Positions 15,144 to 24,900 of a stretch of 35,153 bases of DNA are shown here, piece after piece (positions within the stretch are counted from its first letter, which is position 1; every line of letters begins with the position of its first letter). The stretch is taken from the NCBI GenBank assembly GCA_025964675.1, contig JAOPYI010000294.1, positions 1 to 35,153 of the forward strand, in the 5' to 3' direction. Both the position numbers and the translations under genes were made by a program. Origin of the DNA: Sphaerisporangium sp. (lineage in GTDB: Bacteria; Actinomycetota; Actinomycetes; Streptosporangiales; Streptosporangiaceae). Under the pieces are notes generated by a model. That model was not told the origin of the DNA. It worked only from the letters and a program-made list of their open reading frames with translations, and searched no databases.

Positions 15144-16832
15144 GTGGATGACTTCCAGCCGGCGACGACCGCCGAGCACCTGCTGTGGCTGCTCTCCGAG
15201 CACGGCGTCGAGCATCTTTTCCTCAACCCCGGCACGGACTCGGCCCCCCTGCAGGAGGCGGTCGCCACGCTCGCCAAGGCGGGCGTGACCATCCCCAAGA
15301 TCATCGTCTGTTCCTTCGAGTCGGTCGCCCTGGCCGCCGCACACGGCTACTGGCAGGTGACCCGCCGCCCGCAGTGCGTGTTCGTCCACGTGGACGTGGG
15401 CACCCAGAACCTCGGCGCCATGATGCACAACGCGCTGCGCGACCGCGCCGGGGTGGTCGTCATCGCCGGGAAGACGCCGTACACCGAGGAGCCGGACTCC
15501 CCCGGCGGTCGCTCGCACACCATCCACTGGCAGCAGGACGTGCCCGACCAGGCGGGCACGGTCCGCGGGTACGCCAAGTGGGTCGTGGAGATCACCCGTC
15601 CCGGCATGCTGGCCCGCGCGATCGGCCGGGCGGTGCAGGTGGCGTCGGGCGGCCTGCCTGGCCCGGCCTACCTCATGGTCTCGCGTGACGTCCTCATGGA
15701 CCCGCCCGCGCGCGAGCTCGGCCGCACCACCGGGTACGCCGTCCCGCGCCCACCCGCGGCGGACGCCGACACCGTGCGATGGATCGCCGAGCGGCTCGCG
15801 GAGGCGGAGCGGCCGCTGCTCATCACGGCCAAGGCCGGCCGTCGCCCCGAGGGCTTCCTTTCCGTCACACGCCTCGCCGACCTCGCGGGGGTCCGGGTCA
15901 TCGACCTCGCGGAGACGGGCTGCGTCAACATCTCGACATCCCACCCGATGAACCTCCTGTCGGCGGCCGACGGGCAGCGGGCCGTCGAGGAGGCGGACCT
16001 GATCATCGTCGTGGACGCCGACGTGCCGTGGATCCCGAGGTTCACCCGGCCCCCGGACCACGCCACGGTCATCCACATCGACATCGATCCGCTCAAGACC
16101 GACATGCCGATGTGGACCTTCCCGGTCGACGTGGCGGTCACCGCCGACGGCGCCACCGCGCTCGGCCAGATCGTCGAGCGCCTGGAGGAGATGGGCCACA
16201 CCATGCCCCCGGCGGGGAGGCCCGAGGCGTCCCCGCCCGCCGCCTTCACGGCCCCGGCCGACGGGCCTATCACGGCGCATGAGGTGGTCTCCGCGCTGAA
16301 CGACGTGCTCCGGGCGGACGACATCGTCGTGGAGGAGGCCGTGACCAGCGCCCGGGTGCTCCACGAGGTCCTGCACCGCACCCGGCCCGCCACGATGTAC
16401 GGCACGGGCTCGCCCGGGCTCGGCTGGGGGCTCGCCGGCGCGGTCGGCGTCCGCCTCGCCTCGCCGGAGAGCAGGGTGGTGACGGTGGTCGGGGACGGCG
16501 CCTTCATGTTCGGCGTGCCGACGGCGGCGCTGTGCCTGGCCGCCGAGGCGGGCGCCCCGATCATGGCCGTCGTGCTGAACAATGACGGCTACCGTGCCAG
16601 CCGGCTGCCCGTCTTCGAGCTGTTCCCGCAGGGGCTCTCCGCCACCCGTGGAGACGCTGAGGGTACGCGGTTCGCCTCACCCCCAGACTTCGCCGCGGTG
16701 GCCCGGGCCTGCCACGCCCACGGCGAGACCGTGACCGATCGCGCGGACCTGGTCACCGCCCTGCGCAGAGGGCTGCGGGCCGTCGAGTCGGGCCGGTCGG
16801 CGGTCGTGGACGTCCACATCGTCCGCGACTGA
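15144..16832 (+). CDS. Thiamine diphosphate-dependent enzyme (acetolactate synthase/benzoylformate decarboxylase-like)
   Basis: 562 aa with the three-domain layout of the acetohydroxyacid synthase superfamily. The N-terminal PYR domain (to ~180) has SFESVALAAAHGYWQ with the catalytic Glu and HVDVGTQNLGAMMHNA. The middle domain (~200-340) has LIIVVDADVPWIP and IHIDIDPLKTD. The C-terminal PP domain has SPGLGWGLAGAVGVRLA and the ThDP/Mg motif GDGAFMFG...VVLNNDGY. It decarboxylates or condenses a 2-oxoacid; the substrate cannot be read. It is not a standard IlvB because no small subunit follows and it departs from IlvB in the active-site strands. GTG chosen because GAGGAG lies seven bases before; the ATG five codons upstream lacks one. 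Confidence 0.88.
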   Translation: MDDFQPATTAEHLLWLLSEHGVEHLFLNPGTDSAPLQEAVATLAKAGVTIPKIIVCSFESVALAAAHGYWQVTRRPQCVFVHVDVGTQNLGAMMHNALRDRAGVVVIAGKTPYTEEPDSPGGRSHTIHWQQDVPDQAGTVRGYAKWVVEITRPGMLARAIGRAVQVASGGLPGPAYLMVSRDVLMDPPARELGRTTGYAVPRPPAADADTVRWIAERLAEAERPLLITAKAGRRPEGFLSVTRLADLAGVRVIDLAETGCVNISTSHPMNLLSAADGQRAVEEADLIIVVDADVPWIPRFTRPPDHATVIHIDIDPLKTDMPMWTFPVDVAVTADGATALGQIVERLEEMGHTMPPAGRPEASPPAAFTAPADGPITAHEVVSALNDVLRADDIVVEEAVTSARVLHEVLHRTRPATMYGTGSPGLGWGLAGAVGVRLASPESRVVTVVGDGAFMFGVPTAALCLAAEAGAPIMAVVLNNDGYRASRLPVFELFPQGLSATRGDAEGTRFASPPDFAAVARACHAHGETVTDRADLVTALRRGLRAVESGRSAVVDVHIVRD

Positions 16833-16846
16833 CTTCCCCCGCGCGG

Positions 16847-16875
16847 GCCTCGCCGCCGAGACCTGGCGGCGAGGC
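16847..16875. terminator. Strong bidirectional terminator
   Basis: GCCTCGCCGCC-n7-GGCGGCGAGGC, perfect 11-bp arms, placed between the stop of the ThDP enzyme gene and the stop of the convergent membrane protein gene. Confidence 0.85.
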
Positions 16876-16883
16876 GGTCGTGC

Positions 16884-17417
16884 TCAGCGGCCCACCTCAT
16901 CCGCGTCGACGCGCCCGCCCGCGTGAGCGTCACCACCGACGCTCCGGTGGTCACCGCACGCCGCATGCCAAAGCGCCCGGAGCACCCTCTCCCGCCGCCG
17001 GAGCAGCTTCGCGGGATTCCGCGGCATGCCCATCTTCAGGTAAAGCACGTTCGTCGAGGACGCGCCTAGACCTCCGAGCTCGGGAAGCCGGATGATGGCG
17101 ACCCGCTCGGCTCGAGAAACGATCCGGCTGCCCGAGGATCCCGGCAATCCGTGAACCTCGAAAGCCATCACCCCTGCCCGGCACTCGATCTCGAACCTCA
17201 GCCCCTGCGCGGTTCGGGTCACGGGCACGGATTTCCGCTGCGTTCTCTCCCACGACGTCAGACCAGCCTCCGCCGCGATCTCCGCCGCCCTTTCCGGAGT
17301 GAGCGCGAAATCGCCGGCGACGGACTCCAGCGCGGCGCTCCCCTGGCGGTTCATCCGGGAGAAGAGAACTCCCAAAACGAGCATGATCACGAGGATGGCG
17401 ATGGTCAACCCCTCCAT
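16884..17417 (-). CDS. Single-pass membrane protein of unknown function
   Basis: 177 aa. The N-terminus is one membrane helix (GLTIAILVIMLVLGVLFS), then a soluble domain with a helix FALTPERAAEIAAEAGLTSWE and a beta-rich part (VPVTRTAQGLRFEIECRAGVMAFEV). It closes with a basic stretch PAKLLRRRERVLRALWHAACG and a His/Asp-containing tail. I do not recognise the family. ATG preceded by AAGGAG six bases upstream, a strong ribosome binding site. It lies downstream of the LuxR gene on the same strand but separated by a likely hairpin, so it probably has its own promoter. Confidence 0.7.
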   Translation of the reverse strand: MEGLTIAILVIMLVLGVLFSRMNRQGSAALESVAGDFALTPERAAEIAAEAGLTSWERTQRKSVPVTRTAQGLRFEIECRAGVMAFEVHGLPGSSGSRIVSRAERVAIIRLPELGGLGASSTNVLYLKMGMPRNPAKLLRRRERVLRALWHAACGDHRSVGGDAHAGGRVDADEVGR

Positions 17418-17548
17418 AGCCGGCTCCTTGCCCGCGTCCGCACCGTATACGGCTTCACGCGACAGCCGCTCGCGCCGACGGCGAGGAAAGCCGTCTGGTA
17501 CGGACGAACCCCTCCCTCTTGATATAAGACAATATCCGCATGGATCAC

Positions 17549-17579
17549 CCAAAGCCCCCACCTCTCCGATGGGTTTTGG
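17549..17579 (-). terminator. Hairpin downstream of the LuxR gene
   Basis: CCAAAGCCC-n13-GGGTTTTGG, a 9-bp stem with one G-U pair, 34 bp past the luxR-type stop in the direction of transcription. Moderate because of the 13-nt loop. Confidence 0.4.
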
Positions 17580-17612
17580 CAGTCCGACACCAGTACTAAG
17601 TACTACTCGCCG

Positions 17613-18608
17613 CTAGTCGAAGAAATGCTCGAGCTTCCCAGCGATACCTGACCGCTGCTCGACACCTAGTTTCCGCAATATCCGGGAGACGTGGCCTTTG
17701 ATGGTCGACTCGGTGACGAAAACCCGGGCGGCGATCTCCTTGTTCGTCATGCCTCCACGGGCGATCAGGAACGCGATCTCCCTTTCCTTGGACGACAGCG
17801 AGTTGAGGAGGCTCTCGGCGTGGACCGACGGCCGCGCGATGATGTCCATCGTCTCGGTCTGTCCCCGCTCGCACTGCTCCCTGAGCCCGGTGACCAGTCG
17901 GACCAACTCATGGTCGTCGATCGGGATGGCCTCTTCGAGCGCGCAGATCCTGGCATGGAGGTCGGCGAGGATGGTCGAGACGTCCTGGACCACCTCGGCG
18001 ACGGAGGGCTGCTCGGTATGCGAGCCCGCCGCGGGCGCCGCCAGCTCCTCACGGTTGAGTGCGTCCTCCCGCTCGCGCGCGAGCACGGTGGCCACCGACC
18101 TCGCCGTCCACTCGAAGGCCCGTACGTGCTCGTCGGTGTAGGCGTGGCTCTTGTACGTCTGGATGGACGCCAGGCCGATCACCGCGGAGTGGCCGTCGCC
18201 GGTCTCGAACAGCGGGATGGTGATGGCGTCCTCCGAGATCCGCTGCTGGTCGCCGAAGGCCACACCATGGTGCAGGAGCATGCCAGTGTCGCTCGCGTAG
18301 GTGTACGGCCGCCTGTGCCTGAGTATCCACGCGGCCTGGCCCATCGGGCCGTACCCGAAGACCTCCGGAGGGACGTACCTCTTGACGGCGATCGTGTCGT
18401 CGAAGGTGTACGGGTAGACGATCTTGCGTCCCTCCCGGTAGAACCCCACGTAGAAGGCGTCCACGCCGCAGATCGTGCTCATGGCGAAGCGCCAGTAGTC
18501 GAAGAGGGCGTGATGGTTCCCCATGCGCGCGCGGATCCCCCGATCCGCCTGGCTCAAAGCGGCGGCCACATCGGGGGAGAACCTGTAGCTGGAACGAGCC
18601 ACGGACAC
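17613..18608 (-). CDS. LuxR-type regulator with N-terminal GAF-like sensor
   Basis: 331 aa. The N-terminal part (about 25-180) has the alternation and length of a GAF domain, with GVDAFYVGFYREG, ITIPLFETGDGHSAVIGLASIQ, and YTDEHVRAFEWTARSVATVLARE. A helical linker (about 200-265, with EVVQDVSTILADLHARICALEE) could be a coiled coil. The C-terminal HTH_LUXR (about 268-325) reads LSSKEREIAFLIARGGMTNKEIAARVFVTESTIKGHVSRILRKLGV. There is no receiver domain, so control is by ligand at the GAF or by oligomerisation rather than phosphotransfer (inference). GTG start four bases after GGAGG; a second GTG two codons later is also possible. Target unknown. Confidence 0.88.
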   Translation of the reverse strand: MSVARSSYRFSPDVAAALSQADRGIRARMGNHHALFDYWRFAMSTICGVDAFYVGFYREGRKIVYPYTFDDTIAVKRYVPPEVFGYGPMGQAAWILRHRRPYTYASDTGMLLHHGVAFGDQQRISEDAITIPLFETGDGHSAVIGLASIQTYKSHAYTDEHVRAFEWTARSVATVLAREREDALNREELAAPAAGSHTEQPSVAEVVQDVSTILADLHARICALEEAIPIDDHELVRLVTGLREQCERGQTETMDIIARPSVHAESLLNSLSSKEREIAFLIARGGMTNKEIAARVFVTESTIKGHVSRILRKLGVEQRSGIAGKLEHFFD

Positions 18609-18919
18609 TCGTCCTCCAATGACTTACCTCGGCGTTTCGCGAAGACCCAGTGCCCAGAAAAACAGAGCGTAGCGATGAGCCTTGCCGACTCACGCCTGTC
18701 TCGTCATGATTTCACCTGATTTGGTGTCATTAAGAGATCATCTGGCACCCCTGGAGTGGTCACGGGACGTGAGACGTGGATGGCCGGTGGGGCTCCGCGA
18801 CCTCGGCCGATACCCTCTCGTTATGTTCACTCGGCCGGGAAGCCCGGCCGGATTGGAAACGCTACGCTCCGCATACCACTGACTCAGGGACATGCGGTGG
18901 AGTCAACACGGGAAGCCCT
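18609..18919. other. Intergenic stretch between psiE-like and luxR genes
   Basis: 311 bp. It holds the psiE terminator (18832-18850), a small dyad CACC-n6-GGTG at about 18717-18730, and presumably the luxR promoter. No plausible small gene was found: the best ATG frame near 18675 stops after 14 codons. Confidence 0.5.
18832..18850 (-). terminator. Terminator hairpin downstream of psiE-like gene
   Basis: CGGCCGGG-AAG-CCCGGCCG, perfect 8-bp arms and a 3-nt loop, about 70 bp past the psiE-like stop. Confidence 0.6.
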
Positions 18920-19438
18920 TTACGAGGGCGGAAGCGAGGTCTCGCTGGGCCACTTCCGCGACCACCGCGCGAGCGTGAGCGCGGCCACCAGCAAAAAGGT
19001 CGCGCCGGCGTATGCGCCGAGCTCCATCAGCTCTTCGCGGCTCTCATCCGGCGTCTGAGCGACCGTGAGCCGGACCACCACCGACAAGATATGCCGGACC
19101 ACCGCGATTATGCCCACGATGATGAACGGCTCCAGCAGGAGATGGCCGCCCTCGAGATGGGTGATCACCGTCACGAATATCTCCAGCACCATGAGAACGA
19201 GCAGGAGCTCCTCGATGGAGACGATGATGACCTCCGGCCAGGACCCGTGGCTCCGCACGATGGTGAGGGCGAGCTGCACCATGATGCCCGCGGCGACGAC
19301 CAGCAGGACGATCGAGACCAGGTAGAGAATCCCGTGCTCGGCGTCCGTGAGAAGCCTCATGAGCCTGGTGTCGGGTCGCACCGCGATGTTGGGAGGCGGC
19401 GGGGCGGGCACGCCGCGAGGGCCCGGTTCGTCCGGCAT
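18920..19438 (-). CDS. PsiE-like phosphate-starvation-inducible family membrane protein
   Basis: 172 aa with a polar Pro-rich N-terminus (PAPPPPN) and four membrane helices: GILYLVSIVLLVVAAGIMV, IEELLLVLMVLEIFVTVITH, LLEPFIIVGIIAVVRHILSV, and AYAGATFLLVAALTLARW. The LEIFVTV and EPFIIVGIIAVVRHIL blocks are characteristic of PsiE (DUF family). The role of PsiE is not established; in E. coli it is induced by phosphate starvation. Start ATG seven bases after AAGGGGGG. No PHO-box-like direct repeat was found upstream, so phosphate control here is not shown. Confidence 0.85.
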   Translation of the reverse strand: MPDEPGPRGVPAPPPPNIAVRPDTRLMRLLTDAEHGILYLVSIVLLVVAAGIMVQLALTIVRSHGSWPEVIIVSIEELLLVLMVLEIFVTVITHLEGGHLLLEPFIIVGIIAVVRHILSVVVRLTVAQTPDESREELMELGAYAGATFLLVAALTLARWSRKWPSETSLPPS

Positions 19439-19976
19439 GACGTCCCCCCTTGACGAGATCTCAGGGGGAGAGCACAGAACCGCAGGTCACCGCTCCTGTA
19501 TATCAGGTGCTCAGCCGCTTGGCCCTGGTCGGGGCGCGCACGATGTCCCCGCCGGTAGGCCCGGGTCCACGCCGGTGACGGCCCGGCGGCGCATGGCGGC
19601 CTCGGCGTTCCAGCGCGATGAGTATCCGCATTCACAAAAGCCCGCCCGGACGCACTCGCCGATATCACAGGTCCCGGCCCTCCCCTCGGAGTCACATTTC
19701 CCCGGCGGGCCGACTCACCTATTCGAAAACGAATCCACAGGCCTGGAAACGCGTCCACTCCGGCGGCATCCGATTGATGTCCGGTGCGATTCCCGGCGCG
19801 ATCGCGGGACGGGCGGGACATGTGGCTCCCCGCCCGGGAAATGACAATTTCACCTTCCCATGGTGCCCACGATCCATTACCTTTAGTAATCGGCCGACTA
19901 CACCGCGAAGTCACCGCCTTCGTGGAACGGTCGTCGCCTGCCGTGATTTCCCCGGAGGACGGAGCGAGGAGCTCAA
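19439..19976. other. Long non-coding interval between psiE-like and XRE genes
   Basis: 538 bp, clearly less GC-biased than its surroundings. It holds GAGATCTC (about 19454), the near-palindrome CCTGTATATCAGG (about 19494-19506) likely in the psiE promoter, and the dyad at 19876-19890. A 123-codon plus-strand frame from 19618 lacks a ribosome binding site and a recognisable product and was not called. A remnant of a transferred segment is possible. Confidence 0.5.
19876..19890. promoter_or_regulatory. Dyad upstream of XRE gene
   Basis: ATTAC-CTTTA-GTAAT, perfect 5-bp AT-rich arms about 87 bp before the XRE regulator start. It is a candidate autoregulatory operator. Binding is not shown. Confidence 0.35.
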
Positions 19977-20804
19977 ATGCCGCATATGACGAAAATCAAC
20001 CCCCAGGACTCCGCGCGCGCTCGTTTCGCGTACGAGCTTCAGCGGTACCGCATCCTGGCGAAGCTCACCCAGGGTCAGCTGGGCCGCAGGATCGGCTTCT
20101 CCGGCAGCCTCGTCGGCGCCATCGAGAACCTCAAGCGCACCCCCAGCGAGGATTTCGCGAAGCGCTGCGACCACGCCTTCGGCCTCGAGGGCGTCCTGAC
20201 CGCCCTCCACCTCGAAGGCTGGCCACCCCCTCCACCGGTGCCCGACCACTTCCGCGACTGGACGATGGAGGAGCGCCGGGCGACCGCGCTTCAGATGTGG
20301 GACCCGCTGCTGGTCCCCGGCATCTTCCAGATCGAGCCGTACGCCAGACGGGTCTTCTCGCGCGCGCCCGGCACCACGCCAGAGCAGGTCGAGGAGCGGG
20401 TGCTCGGCCGCATGCAGCGCAGGAACATCCTCACCCTGGAGAACCCTCCCACGATCCTCAGCCTGATCGACGAGGGGGTTCTCCGCCGGCCCATCGGCGG
20501 CGCCGAGGTGATGCGGAAGCAGCTGGAGCACCTTGTCGAAATAGCTCAGCATCCGAGGGTGAACATCCAGATTGTCCCATACGACGCGGAGGCCATTTGC
20601 GGATTGCTTGCCGGTTTTGTTATAGCCGAACAGCGAGGCACGCCATATACGGTATATGTGGATTCCGTGCCCGACGGACGGACGATGAACGAACGAGGCG
20701 CTGTGGCATCGCTCACCGCTCGTTACGACGCCATCAGGGTTGAGGCATACCCGAAGTCCCTCTCGCTCAAGGTATTGAAGGAAGCGGTGGACAAATGGAC
20801 TTAA
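19977..20804 (+). CDS. XRE-HTH regulator with DUF5753 (Scr1-like family)
   Basis: 275 aa. The N-terminal HTH (about 16-70) reads FAYELQRYRILAKLTQGQLG, FSGSLVGAIENLKRTPSEDFAKRCD. DUF5753 follows (about 85-270) with MWDPLLVPGIFQIEPYARRVF, RMQRRNILTLENPPTILSLIDE, VLRRPIGG, and HPRVNIQIVPY. Proteins of this type are paired with small DUF397 proteins throughout actinomycetes; known examples control development or antibiotic production, and the pairs have been proposed to behave like toxin-antitoxin modules. ATG preceded by GAGGAG at five bases. The 3' third uses many A/T-ending codons (ATA, GTT, TTT), unlike its neighbours, a hint of transfer. It overlaps the DUF397 gene by 10 bp. Confidence 0.92.
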   Translation: MPHMTKINPQDSARARFAYELQRYRILAKLTQGQLGRRIGFSGSLVGAIENLKRTPSEDFAKRCDHAFGLEGVLTALHLEGWPPPPPVPDHFRDWTMEERRATALQMWDPLLVPGIFQIEPYARRVFSRAPGTTPEQVEERVLGRMQRRNILTLENPPTILSLIDEGVLRRPIGGAEVMRKQLEHLVEIAQHPRVNIQIVPYDAEAICGLLAGFVIAEQRGTPYTVYVDSVPDGRTMNERGAVASLTARYDAIRVEAYPKSLSLKVLKEAVDKWT

Positions 20805-20995
20805 GTGCGGCGCAATGGCGCAAATCCAGCTTCAGTGGTGATAACGGCGGCCATTGCGTCGAGGTGGCGGGCAACCTTCCCTGCGGCATCGCCGTCCGTG
20901 ACTCCAAGAGCCCCGAACATCCGGCCCTGATCTTCACCCCGAAGGAATGGCTCATATTCGTCAATAGCATGAAATATGGGCGCATCATAATCTAA
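20795..20995 (+). CDS. DUF397 protein
   Basis: 66 aa. The canonical DUF397 pattern is present: AQWRKSSFSGDNGGHCVEVA, then GIAVRDSKSPEHPALIFTPKEW. The C-terminus (LIFVNSMKYGRIII) departs from the usual WxAFVxGVKxGEF ending and is unusually hydrophobic. The gene starts inside the last codons of the XRE gene, so translation is probably coupled. Expected to bind the upstream XRE/DUF5753 partner (family knowledge). Same relaxed codon use as the end of its partner. Confidence 0.93.
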   Translation: MDLSAAQWRKSSFSGDNGGHCVEVAGNLPCGIAVRDSKSPEHPALIFTPKEWLIFVNSMKYGRIII

Positions 20996-21046
20996 TCCAG
21001 ACACGCGCCTGACTCCGCTCGACGCAGATCACCGGGCGTCCCCGGA

Positions 21047-21077
21047 ATGCGGCCAATGAGACGAGACCAGGCCGCAT
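21047..21077 (+). terminator. Terminator hairpin after the XRE/DUF397 pair
   Basis: ATGCGGCC-n15-GGCCGCAT, perfect 8-bp arms, about 50 bp past the DUF397 stop. A smaller hairpin CCGGG-n4-CCCGG (21032-21045) precedes it directly. Confidence 0.5.
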
Positions 21078-21189
21078 CCCCTCCCAGCCAGCAGCAGTGT
21101 TCCGATCTCCATTCCCCGGTGTGCGGCCTCATCCCGGCCCAAGGCAGGATCGACTACCCACCGGACCCGGCGCCAGCGACAATGACCCG

Positions 21190-21696
21190 ATGAGCATCCG
21201 TATGGTCGGCGTCGACGAGCTTCCCCTCCTCCAGGACATCGAGCGTGCCGCGGGGAAGTCCTTCAACGGCATCGGCATGTCGGCGATCGCCGACGACGAG
21301 CCCCTCCCCCTCGACGTCCTGTCCGGCTACCAGCGCGCCGGGCGGGCCTGGGTCACGGTCGACGACGACGACCGTCCGATCGCCTACCTCATCGCGGATG
21401 TCGTCGACGGCAACCTCCATCTGGAGCAGGTCTCCGTGCACCCGGCCTCGGCGCGCCGAGGCATGGGACGCATGCTCATCGATCACGCCGCGGCCCACGC
21501 CAAGGCCGAGGGCCTCCCGGCGCTCACCCTGATCACCTTCACGAGAGTGCCGTGGAACGCCCCGTACTACGAGCGTTGCGGGTTCTGGTCCCTCGACGAC
21601 GCGGAGCTGACCCCTGGGCTGCGGGCTCTGCGCCGCCGGGACGCCGCCCATGGCCTGGACCGATGGCCCCGGGTCTGCATGCGCCGGGATCTCTGA
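21190..21696 (+). CDS. GNAT family N-acetyltransferase
   Basis: 168 aa with the GCN5 fold: beta-strand LHLEQVSVHPASARRGMGRMLIDHAAAHA containing the acetyl-CoA loop RRGMGR (Q/RxxGxG/A), then ALTLITFTRVPWNAPYYERCGF (motif B, Tyr as general acid). The substrate is not predictable. ATG at 21190 (MSIRMVGVDEL) has no Shine-Dalgarno but GACAAT ends six bases before it, matching the leaderless pattern seen elsewhere in this window. The frame is open for 31 codons upstream without conserved sequence, so the shorter start is preferred. Confidence 0.88.
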   Translation: MSIRMVGVDELPLLQDIERAAGKSFNGIGMSAIADDEPLPLDVLSGYQRAGRAWVTVDDDDRPIAYLIADVVDGNLHLEQVSVHPASARRGMGRMLIDHAAAHAKAEGLPALTLITFTRVPWNAPYYERCGFWSLDDAELTPGLRALRRRDAAHGLDRWPRVCMRRDL

Positions 21697-21983
21697 TCCC
21701 CCGGTTCTCCCTTTAGTGTGCCGATGTCCTGACTTTTCGGCATTACTGGGCCGGCCATAATGGTCGTGCGAGATTCAAGGTGATCATCTCGCCGTGAACG
21801 ACGGCGACCAATCCCACGCCGCCCGGTCATTCCGCCTATGCTGGAGCGAGTAAGGGATGATATCCCGCCATATTGATAAAGCCCCTTCGCGGAGGGCGAG
21901 CACTCAGCGTCGAATACGGATGCGTCCACGAAGAACCCGGAACGCGAGCCCGACGAACCCCTGTCGATCCGGAGTGACCCACA

Positions 21984-24900
21984 GTGACCCCAGCACCGCC
22001 TTCTTCCTCGTACCCAGAGGAACCGGTGGCCTCGGCGCCGACCTCTCCGTCCCATTCCGAGATCGACGCGATCGCGCGACACGACCCCGACGAGAGCTAC
22101 CGGCGGCGGCACGAGGGCATCCGTGAGTTCCTGCGCGTGTTCGACCAGATGCGGATCCGTCCCACCTGGCGCAACGGTGACGTGCCGGTGCCGATCCTGT
22201 GGGTCACCGGGCCGTACACCGCGACGGCGGCCGTCGCCCAGGCCCTCGAAGCCCGGTTCGACGGCACCCCCTTCGCCCGTCTCGACCCCTCCCCGGAGCC
22301 CGCGGAGGGCGCGCCGGCGGCCGGGGGCCGCTTCACGCCGCCGTACGCCGCGCTGGTGACGCAGCTCCGGCAGGCCACGCGGGACCTCGCCGCCGTCGCC
22401 CCGCCCGGTGAGGCCCACCTGCGCTTCCCCCTGTTCGCGCAGGTGCTGTGGATGCTCGACCTCCAGATAGCCGAGGACGAGCCCGACCGCCTCCACGACG
22501 GGGCGAAGAAGGCGGTCCGCCAGCGCCGCAGGCAGATACGGGCGGGCACGGGCCAGGACCGGCGGAACTTCTGGGCGAACGTCCGCGCCTACGCGGAGGG
22601 CCCGCTGCCCGCCTGGGCCGCCGCCACCGCGCTCCTCAGTGCCGGGTGGGCCGACCAGCTCACCACCCTGCTAGGGGTGTGCGCGATCCTCGCCGGGCCG
22701 GTCATCGGCTCGCTCCACGTGCTCCTGCTCTCCCGGAGCTGGGCCGGGCGGCGCCGCTACATGTGGTTCTGCCGCCAGCCGTACCTCATGCCCGGCCAGC
22801 GCAGGAACCAGCCGCGCGACATCACCGGCTTCGCCGTGCGCCTGCTTCAGGCCCGCCGCCGCGCCACGGCGGTTCCCCTGCCCGTACCCGGGGCCGCCCC
22901 CCTCCAGCCGCGACCCCTGCCGTACGCGACGCCGTTTCCGCAGGTCGCCGCCGTCCCCCTCCGGGCTCCCGTGCCCGGGGAGAGGTCACCGAGCCCGGAC
23001 GACACGGCAGGAGCGCAGGAGCAGCAGGCGGAGCCCGCCGAGGACCGCAAGCGGCTGGAGGCCGTGCAGTCCAACGAGGGCATCGAGCACCTTCTGGTCA
23101 ACGCCTTCCTGGAAGACCTCAGGCAGGGCTACGAGCGGCGCCTGTGGAAGGTCTGGCGGCGGGTCGCCTGGGCGCGCACCTCCTACCCTGTCCTGCTCGT
23201 CGACGGTGGATTCACCCGCCTCGTCGCGAGGATCGAGGAGGTCCGTACCGCCACCTGCCTGTCCGACCCGCTGCTCGTGGTGGTGACGGGCCCGGGCGGC
23301 CAGGGCGTTCCCCCCTCCGCGGCACCGGCCGTCGCCCATGCCTGGGTGATGGCGGGACGCCCCGAGCTCACCGAGGAGCTGTGGCAGCAGTGGGGCGCGG
23401 AGCTGGCCAGGGACCGCGCCCTCGGCTCCCACCGCGTGGTGCGGATCGAGATGGAGCCTAAGGACGCCCCCATCCTGGAGAAGATCAACGTACCGGTCCG
23501 AGGGCGGCGGCGCCCCGTGCTGGCGCACCCGGTCCTCCCGTGGCTGGTGGTGACGGCGGTGGTCTCCCTGTCCCTCGTCCGTGTCCTCGCGTCCGCCACG
23601 AGCAACTGCGACCCCGGCATCTGGCGCGCCTCCAGCGGCGAGTGCGTCGGCATCAGCCACGGCGGCTTCGTCTTCGACGACCATCTCAGGCGCATACTCG
23701 GGGTGATCGACAAGCAGAACCAGGACATCCTCGACTCCGGGCACCCGTACGCCACGGTGATCTACTTCGGCAAGCTCACCACCCAGGGACGCTCGAACGG
23801 CGGCGTCGGCGACCCGATCACCGACATCCACGGCGAGCTGGCGGGCATCGCCCTGGAGCAGCGCAGGCTGATCGCCAACAGCAGCGACGGGAGCAAGCTG
23901 CAGATGCGCCTCCTCATCGCGAACGCGGGAGACGACTTCAAGTACGCCAAGGATGTCGCACGGGCGGCGCTCCAGATGATCGAGGACGATCCGACCGTCA
24001 TCGGCGTGGTCGGGCTCGGAGAGAGCAGGCAGCCGGTCCAGGACGCCATCCAGCTTCTCGCCCGCAAGGCCGTGCCCGTGATCAGTACCACGGCGACGTA
24101 CGACAATCTCGGGCTCCGGGGCTACGGCGGCGACGAGTACATCCCCTCGTTCTTCCCGCTGGCTCCCCCCAACACCCAGCTCGCCGACGCCGCCGCGCGC
24201 TGGGCCCACGCGGGCACCCCCCAGCAGGGCATCCCGGCAGCCAAGACGGTGGCCGTCTTCACCGACACCATGCTCAGCGATCTGTTCAGCAAGGATCTCG
24301 GCACCAGGTTCTTCAACGACTTCAACAAGACGACGTCGCACAAGGGAGCCACCTTGGTCGGGTACTCCAACGCGGGCGTCCTCGAGGAGAAGGTCACCAA
24401 GGTGTGCACGCAGCCGAAGAAGCCGGATCTGGTCTACTACGCGGGGCGCACCGCGCAGTTCGGGGCCTTCATCAACGCGATCGCCAAGTCGCAGTGCCAC
24501 CAGCTCACGGTCATGGCCAACGACGACATCACGCAGTACGTCAACGACCACCAGGCCGAGCTCGGCACCAACGACCGCGTACGGGTGGTGTACGTGGCGC
24601 TGGCGTCGCCGAACGCCTGGGCGTCCGTCCAGCGGCAGTTCAGGTCGGGTTTCTACCAGGAGTTCGACGCGCTGATCCATTCGCTTCACATGGAAGGGCT
24701 GCCGGGCACCGAGCTGCCGTCGAAGGAGTACGCCGTGCAGGCCGAGGACGCGGCGGAGGCCCTCATGCGCGCGGCCCAGGTGGCGTTCTCAGGCCAAGGC
24801 GGCCCGGCGACCGTCAACGGCGATCAGGGCGTGGTGGACCGGGGAGGCATCCTGCTGGCGCTGGAGAAGCTCGAGGTGATCGATGGTGACAGCGGGCTGG

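Noticed and set aside
19618-19989. 123-codon frame in the gap before the XRE gene
   Set aside because: No ribosome binding site, no third-position bias, no recognisable domain, and it runs into the XRE gene start.
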